From Branchiostoma belcheri (Eukaryota; Chordata; Leptocardii; Amphioxiformes; Branchiostomatidae), in NCBI RefSeq assembly GCF_001625305.1, contig NW_017804598.1:1249782-1313781 (forward strand): a stretch of DNA of 64,000 nucleotides, given 5' to 3'. The position numbers and the translations under genes are program-made. The notes beneath the pieces were generated by a model. That model searched no databases and was not told the origin of the DNA. It saw only the letters and a list, made by a program, of their open reading frames with translations. Shown piece after piece: positions 24,501 through 37,242 of the stretch (position 1 is its first letter; each line of letters opens with the position of its first letter).

Positions 24501-27500
24501 TCCTCGAAAGAAATACAGAATGAAGAAAGAGATATAGAAATAGAAAATACAAGGAAGGGGGGCCCTCTCTTAGACTAGTTTTAGCAGATTGGACGAAATA
24601 TGGAAAACAACAAAAATTCCTCGAAAGAAAGAATAAAGAAAGAGAGAGAGAGAGAGAAAGGAAGAAATAAGAAAATACAAAGAAGGTGGGCCCTCCATAG
24701 ATCCATTTCACCAATGGTTATCAAAGATCTCATGTACAACCGAAGAGCAATAATTGCATACCAACGTTTAACCCTTAACAGACTAAAAGTACATGATGTA
24801 GCTGTTTGACTACCAGGTTTCCATTGATTATGGGGTTAGGCAGCAGGGAGAGGGTTAAAGAGTCCCCCTCTTACTTTCCTCCTTACTGTCCTAAAAAGGT
24901 CTACCGAAACGTTGGTATAATTGCCGTCTGGTTGTGTATGACTATCTTTGATATCCTTTACATGAAGTTGTTCAGAACGTATATTTGACGGAAGTTTAAA
25001 CATTTAGTAAATCCAGCAGCGGTCATTACCACCCTGCATCAACCGTGAGATTTCTAATGTCTCTAAATTGTAATAATAATAATAATGATAATCATTTGAA
25101 TTCTTGCGACTACGTGGTACACGCAGTTATTAACTGTTCGTAAAGCTTGTCCACAATTATGCCGTGCTTGGTAAGTCACTGGTAAGTCCTAGTCGTTGTT
25201 CTGTTAACTCGATTAATCGTTCTTCTGCCTTCTTCCACTCATAGTCATAAATCTAGTTTCAGTTAGGCTATACATCTTTTAAAAAGTACTGTGGCCGTGT
25301 TCGTAGTGTGTCTGTATATCAGCTGTCTTCCTGCCGTTGCCTCTCCGCCTGTCCTTTGTGTTTCTGTGTGTGCGTGCTGTTGAAGATTTATGCCCGGCCT
25401 TTGTCTATGTAGAAACAGCCCCCGTTTCTACCGTCCTTACGGGACGTTACGGCGTGTGTTATCACACCATGTGGCATAAATCCTACCCTGGAATCCTCTC
25501 GTGCTGTGTGCCGGTCACGTCTGTAGCTAGCCAGCCGTTCGCGTTGAAGAGTTTTGCTAAGGTCAGAAGTAAGGTAACTGAATAGCTTCTGTCGTGTGTC
25601 TGCGCGACCTTTCCGTATGTCAAAGTTTTTAGGGCCGTCGGTTCAAAGCTGCGTACCGAATTCCGCAAAGTATGGCTCTGACCTGAAAGGCAACGTTGGC
25701 ATGTTTCCAACAGATATTATTGCAGTCTAAAAGAACACGATATTTCAACCTTGTCTTGTTTTCCTTTCATTTATGTACCCATTAGATAGTAGGGCTTGAT
25801 ATATATTCCGCTAGGCCATGGAAAATGCTCTTATATACTAGTAACTTTAGATTCATGGTGGTCACAAAAGTCTGGCATTTCATCTTTAATTCAAATACCG
25901 TACTTATCATATCTGTGACTCTAGCCTACATGACTTCTCAAACATTTACCTATTCAATTTGTGGCCAAAAATATACCAAGATATCTATCTTTAAAAACCG
26001 ACAGAATCTACTAGATAACAGTGTTTACTTTTAACCATTGTTAAGGCTTGACATTTCCGGGCGTCCTTCATTTTCCACGATGTCCGTTGATTGGACACTT
26101 TCTGTAGATTGAATGTTGGTAATCAACACCGTCCTTTTTTCCAAATAGTCATTATCCTGCCTTCTTTGTCAGAAATCAATCACGTGTATCAGTAGTGGGA
26201 CACTCTCCATGATTGTGTTTGTGTTGCCTGAAACCGTGCGTAGGCCGATACTGTACAGTCTCATTTTCTCAAGGAACTATGGCTATAATTACGTTTGCTG
26301 CCGGGTGGCACAAACTGAAGGTCAGAGGCAAAAGTTTATTGAAACAGATATTGACAAAACATGGTGACGGTACACTCAAGTTACACTTATATTCATGCCC
26401 CCATCAACACATATGACAATACATAATAGATTATAGGACAAGCAAAGCACGAAGTTACATATATGTAGTAATTGAATGATGAAAAAGTGACCAAATGTTT
26501 CCAAAGACTGATAGAACTGATATATTAAAATATGACAAAAACCGATTGGAATCTGACAACAATGTTTTTACATGGAGCAAATGTTATGAGCTGTTGATTG
26601 AAAAGTAGAAGCTCTTAAAAATAAATGCACTAGAATATCGACCGACATACAGATTATCAATGTCGGTAACAAAGCCTAGCAGTTTTTTTTTTAACCAGAA
26701 GTTCGAACGCTAAAGAAAATCATTCACAACTCATCATTAGCGACTCCAGGCTTCACAATTATCCGTAACGTGACCCGTGCAACCAGGTCTCTACAGATAC
26801 GTAATATAAATAGCTGGTGCCATGGGCAGCAGACGATACGATATTAGACAAGCTGATTGTATTTCAACTGAAACGTGTCCGTTGCCAACACACTGCGATG
26901 GCCTGTTTTTGAATTTGAATGCGCGTCACGGTTATGACGTCACTACTGGTGATACATTTCTTGTAACCTTGGATCGAACAGTGGTAGTCTTCTTGTAATG
27001 AGTTACATTGTTATAAGACTGTTAGTATTCAATTTTTAACCTCTAGTTCTTGAAGTTGTATTCATACATCTTTTTGCAGACTCTAAGTCTGAATTGTTAG
27101 GCTTTTACTTACCTAACAGTAAAAACGCTAGGTAGGCAAAGGTGATAATTTAACTCGGTTTACAGTCATTATAAATGTGTTAGAATTATATAGTCCTCTA
27201 GATAAAATCTTACAAACATGTGTGTGGGGGGGCATCGGTATTTACAGATTGTAATCTCGGGTATTTGTTTAGCAGGTTTGCCATGTATGGTATAGCAGAG
27301 TTTTTTTGTGGCAAGTTGTTTGACAAATACGAGTGTCCAGTTTGTTAGCGTTAGGTGTTCCTGTTTGGGGGTAGCCAATCTCTGAAGTCTGAGTTGAGTC
27401 AGAGTAGTTTTCACGTAAGAGTAGAGCCGTTGGGTTGGCAACAAGAAAAAGTTAGACTACTTTGAATATAGTTCTTTTCATCCTGCAAATTTCCTACAAT

Positions 27501-30500
27501 AGTTACTGTCTGCAACCTCTTCGACAAGTACTAATCACCAATGCCTAACATCTGGACTGGACAAGGCAGCGGCTCACTGTCAAGTTGCCAATCCATTAAC
27601 AGAAAAATAGTTATCCACAGAACCAGCTACAATTACTTCTATGGTTGATTACCATTGTAAGGCCATGTTGATTTGATAATATGGATGGCATCTTCTGGGC
27701 GGGAATCCAAAAACTGATGCGAGCGAATAGAAATGTTTGCCTTCATTATGAAATATACGTGGTCATGGAGGTTGAAAAAAATGACACAGAGTATGGTTTA
27801 GCGAATAATAGACTCTTTATTTTCATTTCTTCACATTTTCTTCTTTTCCTTTGGAATTGTTTTTGGCATTCTACAACATTAGTGTCGTTATCTGTTTTTC
27901 GAATTTACGACATCGATTTGCTTGCATTTGTAGTTGCTTTGTACGATTTACAGTATGGTCGAAAACGGACAAAATTAATGCGCGCGCGGATGCCATCCCT
28001 ATAACCAAATCAACATGGCCCAATGCCTAATGAAAACAACTGTGGCATTGACCCCGCTGAAGGGATGTTGTCTAAGGTGAAGGTTTGGGTGGATGTGATG
28101 AACAGCTTAGGCAGCTGCACGGTAGGTTGAGGAGGTAAATTGATATTTCCATGCTGACCTTTAAGTCCGTGCAATTTTGCAGGCTGGCCGAAGTTGATGT
28201 TAGTCCAGTAAAGGGTGCAGGTAAGGTCACATAACTTTGCTGGTATAGACGACTTCTGAAGGCGTATTACAAACATGTAGCACCGAAACAAATCAACATC
28301 GTACAAAAAGCTGCTTGAAATATCATTTATCATTATCATGAACAAGTCAACATCTTTTGACTACGATTTCTAATAATAAATGGTTTATTTGACATTTCAC
28401 ACAGACATATCACACTTGCAGTCTGGAGACTGAATCGTGGTGATAATACATGAATTACGAATCATTTATACACTTAAACAATATTAGACTAAAGGGTTAA
28501 AATATATAATCACACAGACGTATTGAAAAGATTACTATATTCGAGTACCTACTACTACCATTTACAGTATTATCGAAATATGCCAAATATGATAAAACTG
28601 ATATTAAGTTTAGAACTGCGCGTTCATGTACCATATAACATAGATTCAATTATCAAAATTAATACCAATCATCAAAACACTACCCATTCCTAGCCTAGCC
28701 ACCGTAACCGTTTTTACAACATACGAAACGTAGCATGACATATAGGCTGGCGTTTGCAACATGTAATTAGAAAGAATGTACTATTCGTTTCCCACTTTAA
28801 CGATGCACAGTAGTGTGGATGATGTACAGTCCCAACATTCTGGACCCGCGAAGCAAAGTGATAAATGACTGGACCGTAATGCAAAAGATGTTATACGTCT
28901 TAGATAGGATTTCTTTAGGTCCACTTTACTTTATCTGAAACTTTGAAAATGCAGACTGATGAAAGGATGGCTGTACTAAAGCGCAGTTTTAACGAGACTC
29001 GTGGCTTTGTATTCGAGGAATGCAATGTATTACACTGGGCAAGTCTTAAGTTAAGGCTGCCTTGAGTGCAGATTCCCGTTTTGGTTATGTATGGAGTAGA
29101 GGCTGAAGCCATTTGTTTCCTGTGCAGTCATCTAAGAAGCCTGGAAAAGCAAGCAGTTATCTGGGTTTATATACAGATTGGCAATGCAGTATCTGTGCAC
29201 CCATTGCGATTTCAGGGTAGTAAAACTGGATTTGCTGGTCATTTGTTAAAATAGTAAGTTGAATCAACCCTATCCCATAAGATTACTGATATCTGTGAGA
29301 CAAAAATGCTATGTCACTGACCGATAACGGTTCATCGTAGGCTGGTTCATTGGTTTATTGGTGGTACCAAAACATAAAGGAACGTGGCTTGTTTTGTGAT
29401 ATTTCAAATGCTTTAATGTATGAAGTGATGACGAAAATGTGCTAAGAAATTACAGTAAAAGTCAAAGCAGATAAATTTCTTCTACAGAATATTTTGTTTT
29501 GTTTGCTGCCCTGAAATTGCATCGGATGNNNNNNNNNNNNNNNNNNNNCACTCAAGTTACACTTATATTCATGCCCCCATCAACACATATGACAATACAT
29601 AATAGATTATAGGACAAGCAAAGCACGAAGTTACATATATGTAGTAATTGAATGATGAAAAAGTGACCAAATGTTTCCAAAGACTGATAGAACTGATATA
29701 TTAAAATATGACAAAAACCGATTGGAATCTGACAACAATGTTTTTACATGGAGCAAATGTTATGAGCTGTTGATTGAAAAGTAGAAGCTCTTAAAAATAA
29801 ATGCACTAGAATATCGACTGACAGATTATCAATGTCGGTAACAAAGCCTAGCAGTTTTTTTTACCAGAAGTTCGAACGCTAAAGAAAATCATTCACAACT
29901 CATCATTAGGGACTCCAGGCTTCACAATTATCCGTAACGTGACCCGTGCAGTCAGGTCTCTACAGATACGTAATATAACTAGAAAGGCCAATATTTGCTT
30001 TGGAGCAAATACAGCGATGGGTTCACCACATTTTACGACATGGCAGGGAAATAATGGGAAACACAAGGGAAAACAATGATTTACATTGATATAACTATAA
30101 TATGAAGTAAAATACAACTAAAACAACAGTTGGATAGCTATTCCCTACTTTATTGGTTAGGATTTTTAATTGCATACTGCAAACTGTTGATTTTCAAAAT
30201 AAAAAAAAACGTCCATGCCCGGCATTCCAATGCTGGAGCAGGAAAGCTTGAAATACCTACCAAAACACTTGAATACAGACATACTGTCAGTATGGACATG
30301 CTTCTGTGCAGGTGTTAATCAAGTTAAATCCCAACAGCCAATCAGCAAGAAGTATAGATGAAAGCTGCATGCCTATTGGTTGATGCCCTGCATTCCATTC
30401 TGATGACTCATGCCCAAACGTGGTAAACAAGGCAGACTAACACAGTAATACATTTGCTATAACACAGCCAAAAAACTCAAATAAAACCATTCTAAAAGCC

Positions 30501-33500
30501 TGTATCACAATAATTTAAAAAACGCCTAGGGGTATTTGCCCACTGTACCTCCATACCAAATTTCAGGACCTTGGGCCCTAAAATGAAGAAGCTGAATCCA
30601 TTTAAAAAATGGCAGGAGAAGAAGGAGAAGAAACATCAGAAAAAGCAATATGGTTTCACCACACCACTTCGTGGTGTGGTGAACCCATAAATAGCTGGTG
30701 CCATGGGCAGCAGACGATACGATATTAGAAAAGCTGATTGTATTTCAACTGAAACGTGTCCATTGCCAACACACTGCGATGGCCTGTTTTTTGAATTTGA
30801 ATGCGCGTCACGGTTATGACGTCACTACTGGTGATACATTTCTTGTAACCTTGGATTGAACAGCAGTAGTCTTCTTGTATTGAGTTACATTACTATGAGG
30901 CTTTGTTATAAGACTGGTAGTATTCAATTTTTACCTCTAGTTCTTGAAACTTTATTCATACACCTTTTTTGCAGACTGAATTGTTAGGCTTTTACCTACC
31001 TGACAATAAAAACACTAGGTAGGTAAAGGTGATAATTTAACTCGGTTTACAGTCATTATAAATATGTTAGAATTATGTAGTCCTCCAGATAAAATCTTAC
31101 AAACATGTGGGGGGGGGGGCATCGGTATTTACAGATTGTCATCTCGGGTATTTGTTTAGCAGGTTTGTCATGTATGGTATAGCAGAGTTTTTTTGTGGCA
31201 AGTTGTTTGACAAATACGAGTGTCCAGTTTGTTAGCGTTAGGTGTTCCTGTTTGGGGGTAGCCAATCTCTGAAGTCTGAGTTGAGTCAGAGTAGTTTTCA
31301 CGTAAGAGTAGAGCCGTTGGGGTTGGCAACAAGAAAAAAGTTAGACTACTTTGAATATAGTTCTTTTCATCCTGCCAATTTCCTACAATAGTTACTGTCT
31401 GCAACCTCTTCGACAAGTACTGATCACCAATGCCTAACATCTGGACTGGACAAGGCAGCGGCTCACTGTCAAGTTGCCAATCCATTAACAGAAAAATAGT
31501 TATCCACAGAACCAGCTACAATTACTTCTATGGTTGATTACCATTGTAAGGCCATGTTGATTTGATAATATGGATGGCATCTTCTGGGAATCCAAAAACT
31601 GATGCGAGCGAATAGAAATGTTTGCCTTCATTATGAAATATACGTGGTCATGGAGGTTGAAAAAAATGACACAGAGTATGGTTTAGCGAATAATAGACTC
31701 TTTATTTTCATTTCTTCACATTTTCTTCTTTTCCTTTGGAATTGTTTTTGGCATTCTACAACATTAGTGTCGTTATCTGTTTTTCGAATTTACGACATCG
31801 ATTTGCTTGCATTTGTAGTTGCTTTGTACGATTTACAGTATGGTCGAAAACGGACAAAATTAATGCGCGCGCGGATGCCATCCCTATAACCAAATCAACA
31901 TGGCCCAATGCCTAATGAAAACAACTGTGGCATTGACCCCGCTGAAGGGATTTTGTCTAAGGTGAAGGTCTGGGTGGATGTGATGAACAGCTCAGGCAGC
32001 TGCACGGTAGGTTGAGAAGGTAAATTGATATTTCCATGCTGACCTTTAAGTCCGTGCAATTTTGCAGGCTGGCCGAAGTTGATGTTAGTCCAGTAAAGGG
32101 TGCAGGTAAGGTCACAGAACTTTGCTGGTATAGACGACTTCTGAAGGCGTATTACAAACATGTAGCACCGAAACAAATCAACATCGTACAAAAAGCTGCT
32201 TGAAATATCATTTATCATTATCATGAAAAAGTCAACATCTTTTGACTACGATTTCTAATAATAAATGGTTTATTTGACATTTCACACAGACATATCACAC
32301 TTGCAGTCTGGAGACTGAATCGTGGTGATAATACATGAATTACGAATCATTTATACACTTAAACAATATTAGACTAAAGGGTTAAAATATATAATCACAC
32401 AGACGTATTGAAAAGATTACTATATTCGAGTACCTACTACTACCATTTACAGTATTATCGAAATATGCCAAATATGATAAAACTGATATTAAGTTTAGAA
32501 CTGCGCGTTCATGTACCATATAACATAGATTCAATTATCAAAATTAATACCAATCATCAAAACACTACCCGTTCCTAGCCTAGCCACCGTAACCGTTTTT
32601 ACAACATACGAAACGTAGCATAAAATATAGGCTGGCGTTTGCAACATGTAATTAGAAAGAATGTACTATTCGTTTCCCACTTTAACGATGCACAGTAGTG
32701 TGGATGATGTACAGTCCCAACATTCTGGACCCGCGAAGCAAACTGATAAATGACTGGACCGTAATGCAAAAGATGTTATACGTCTTAGATAGGATTTCTT
32801 TAGGTCCACTTTACTTTATCTGAAACTTTGAAAATGCAGACTGATGAAAGGATGGCTGTACTAAAGCGCAGTTTTAACGAGACTCGTGGCTTTGTATTCG
32901 AGGAATGCAATGTATTACACTGGGCAAGTCTTAAGTTAAGGCTGCCTTGAGTGCAGATTCCCGTCTTGGTTATGTATCGAGTAGAGGCTGGAGCCATTTG
33001 TTTTCTGTGTAGTCATCTAAGAAGCCTGGTAAAGGGCTTCAAAGCGAGCAGTTATCTGGGTTTACATACAGATTGGCAATGCAGTATTTGTGCACCCATT
33101 GCGTTTTTAGCGTAGTAAAACTGGATTTGCTGGTCATTTGTTAAAATAGTAAGTTGAATCAACCCTATCCCATAAGATTACTGATATCTGTGAGGCAAAA
33201 ATGCTATGTCACTGACCGATAACGGTTCATCGTAGGCTGGTTCATTGGTTTATTGGTGGTACCAAAACATAAAGGAACGTGGCTTGTTTTGTGATATTTC
33301 AAATGCTTTAAAGTATGAAGTGATGACGAAAATGTGCTAAGAAATTACAGTAAATGTCAAAGCAGATAAATTTTCTTCTACAGAATATTTTTGTTTTTGT
33401 TTTGCTGCCCTGAAATTGCATCGGATGCCTTTAACATCTGTGTCACTATGAACTTCCCATTGAAGTGTTTGTCTGTCCTTGGTTCTCAAGTTTCAGATGT

Positions 33501-36500
33501 TATTACAGCACACAAATCATCCAACATTTTTGTGTGTTTGGAAGCTCCCAATCGTGTGTATTGCCTTCAATATTAACAATGTAACGAATTACAGAGTTTT
33601 TGCGTTGTGTTAATCTTCTTGAAGCAGATCTGACAGTTATCACATAACATTGACCCGTGTATCGGGTTTTGTCTTGTCTTGTCTCTGGGTTTAAGGTAGC
33701 CAACATTGACTTGCTGATATTTTTCTGCTACACTGTGGAATTGGACTGTAGAATTTGGACATTCGCGCACACCGGGGCATGCCCCTACTTTTTTTTTCAA
33801 AAAGCGAGGGGGGGTCTTTAACGTGCGTGGGGTGTGGCTGTCCCCAAACACGGGACCTCCATTTAACGTCCTATCCGAGGGATGTCCCTAACAGAAGCTG
33901 TGTACTCATTTTCACCTGAGTGAAGTGAAGAAAGTTGTGTAAAGTGCCTTTCCCAAGGGCACAACGTCAGGACTTGTTGGTGGAATCGAACCCAGGACCC
34001 ATAATTTCAGGACCGAATTCCCCACCATTACGCCACACGGGTCTGGTAACTCACCTCTTAAAAACCTTCTGGACAAGTTAACTGTAGGGTACGTGGTTTT
34101 ACATGTTCGACCTTCTTCCTTTACATCGTTTCCTAATTATTGATTTTCCTAGTCGTGTAATTTCCTGCTTCATTTCCCTTCTCTGAGTCCTCGGATGACG
34201 CCGGTGTCCCTCGTGTATGTACGAACAAAGGTCAGACATTTTTAAAAGGTGCCCGACGCAGTCTTTAGAGCTTGAAAAACATATTTTTAAAGTCAATATT
34301 CTAGTCACTTATCTACATAGTTGAAACAACGCAATCCCAATGTATATCGATAATTTATGGAGCAAAAATGCCGAAATTGTATCGGAAAACGGTTACTGGT
34401 TGGATCATGGATCATGGGCTGCCTTTGGGGGTACGCCCAGAAAATAAAGGACTCCTCTTGGGGCTTGTTCCTGTGCTGTTTTAAACGTCCAAAATGTGAA
34501 ATACTGATGCAGATGTGCTAATGCGGGGCAGTGTGTGCCAATACCATACAGGCTGCCTTATTCAGAATAATTCGAGTTTTGCCGCCCAGAAATTGCATGA
34601 GATGCCTTTAAACAACATCAAGAGTATACAACACTGGGGTGCACAACTCTAGCAAATCACTAATTTTAGTCTCACCATCGACAAAAGAATACAAATCAAT
34701 TAACAAATAAAACAAATAGCAAACAAGCAGCAAATGGGTGTAACAAAAAAAAACAGATAAAATTTAAAAATATGTGAATTTAAATGATTTTTGTAGGCAG
34801 TTTAAACATTAGTCAGGTATAAACATTCTTGTGTCCACCATGTAGGTTTAAGTCATAGTCAAAATATGTCTAACGTTATTGGTATCCGAACACGCGAGGG
34901 GTGAACCTAAGTAATAAGTAGACAGAGGATTCTTCAGACAAGTTTCGTAAATCAAAGAGGTAGCCTACAAGGTTGTGCAGATTGCTTAGCACGGTCTCTC
35001 CTGGGCGGTTGTATGGGAATAGATACTTCTCCAGCAAAACACCGAGAAAATTCCGCTTCATCGGCATTTCCGTAAACTAGAGTGAATGACAGATGGCCTC
35101 AAAAGACTCAGCCCACGACCAGCCATACCTCTTCGTGAAAAACGCATCCGTACGTCAGCGTTAGTCAGACCTCTACGTAATCATGGGCAGTAAAACTGTT
35201 CCTTTTGTATCAGATTGATTTCTCTTTTATGTGAGCTTCAATGAACGTATCGGGTGCGGGACTCGGTAATCGACTATGCATTGCACCTGCCGGGGCGTAA
35301 TTAGTGACTGTCCCACATATTCCGCGCCCGTAAATCAATTCTCTTCTGACCCCTCGCGCTCTCCTCTTTGTTGTCCTGACGTCAGTCGTGGCCTCCCCGT
35401 GAAGTCGTGGCGTGATTGAGCGGCAGGGATGAGCTCTCTCCGAGGGACGGTGCGAACTGGGTCAGCGGTGATGTTATCTGCGCAGACCCGACGATAACAC
35501 ACGCTCTCTCTCGCCGATAACATCAGGGAACGGCTTCATTCAACTAATGACCGCCGAGCTACACGATAACAACCATGCAGATCGTGATGTGTCAATAGTG
35601 TTCCCGTGACATCAGAAACTACAAGAAAAGAGAAGGTGACTCGGGAACACACGTAATGACATTACTCTAGCGTACTTAAGCCTCCCACACTTAACTAAAA
35701 ATGGAGGCTTCAAACCAATTAGTGCAGCCGATGTCAAATGAGCGGAAGCCTCCTCTCAAAATGGTCGAATTCATCATCGCGGGCACATTGATTTTCTGAA
35801 TGACGGACAGGTTGGATAGAGGTTATCCGTACGTAGTGTGTCTTCACAAGGACAGAGATGAAATGTTGCGATACTACAGTGTAGTTAGCTGCTAGTTTTA
35901 TAGTTATCTCTCGGTTAGACAAGTTTGTTTGTTTGTTTGCTTTGCTTGTTTCATTCATTTGCACATATCAAACGCGATAACAGTGAAGTAAAGAAAAGTA
36001 TTTTTGAAAAATGGCAAAACATCTCATCACGCAAAATTGCAGCAAGGCGTCAATATCTTAAGTATTCATATCATATCTAGAGGTGTTAACTAAAGGTTAA
36101 CTTTGGTCGAAGGTATTTTCTTTGATAATCTATGACAAATGTGTAACATTCTTCTGGGGTAATATGATATATAAAATCACATGATAAATAAATTTTATAA
36201 CCTGCGAAGAGCACACTAAGCATGGAAATAAAGATCTTAAAATACAAAACTGAAATGCTTCTGATGTTGTCGCAATTTCTCATAGACTTGTAGAATTCTC
36301 TTTAGTGAAAAAACGACCTTCCGTGATAGAATCTAAGCGTAGGTATCAGTTTCTGCGCCAATATTGAAATGCGTTCTATGATAACAGAAATTTTAGGATA
36401 TATTCAAAAATTACCCAATTTATTACACCATTGCATCAAGTTATAAAAATATCTAGCAACTGTCTAATGTAATGTATGGGCTAAATATGTGATTATCAGT

Positions 36501-37201
36501 ATACATATAAAAAATATACTCTCTACACACGGGACGTATCATCGTTGTTATGGGCAATGAATTTGGCAAAGCCTGACGACTTATCCACTGCAAATCGTCA
36601 CTAGAGAGTATTAAGAGCACTTAGCTACGGTACTAAACCTCAGCATGTTATTAGAGGCTGGGAAGGGGGTAATATAGCGAATGAGTCACACATATTTCTT
36701 AGGGGAGTGTCACTCATAAAGTCCATCTAGTCAAGAAACTAGCCTTTCTACGGGGGAACGGTTTGGTAAAATTTGCCACAAAATTTAAGAACTTAAGTTC
36801 CTCGATCCCCAACATATGATCTTCAGACAGCAATTCTAGCAGTTCCATAACAATGACACTTAATCTCTGTTCCAATGGCTAATATCTACCAACCCAAAAT
36901 CGTGGCCCTAGCATGTCCAGATCACGAGATATCAAAATCAGAAGTTCTGCTGCAGTACCATGAAAACCGCTAGGGGGCCAAAACCTAATCGTTTCTTTCT
37001 CTCACCAAACCCCACCCACATGCCAAATACGATTATGATTTATCATTGCCTTCTTGAGTTACGGTGTTGACACACAGACAGACAGACAGACAGACACACA
37101 TACACACACAAACACACACACGCAGGCACGCACACACACACGCAGGCACGCACTCACACACGCGCACGTGCACACACGCGCGCGCGCACACACACACATA
37201 C

Positions 37202-37242
<41 letters not shown>

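Larger units (their letters stand above)
26373..29528 (+). repeat. Duplicated flank, copy 1 (ends at gap)
   Basis: 3,156 bp that recur almost base for base after the gap. This copy ends exactly at the N run with 'aaattgcatcggatg', while copy 2 continues past that word. It begins at 'cactcaagttacac', the very first bases after the gap. This end-to-start overlap is what two unmerged haplotype contigs would give. Confidence 0.95.
29549..33427 (+). repeat. Duplicated flank, copy 2 (starts at gap)
   Basis: Matches 26373-29528 with scattered substitutions and small indels, about 97-98 percent by eye. It contains one large extra segment at 29979-30686. Beyond 33427 the sequence is unique. Confidence 0.95.

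Noticed and set aside
27681..28004. 107-codon frame conserved in both duplicated copies
   Set aside because: It lies wholly inside a MITE with inverted ends. Conservation between the copies only reflects their allelic or recent origin.
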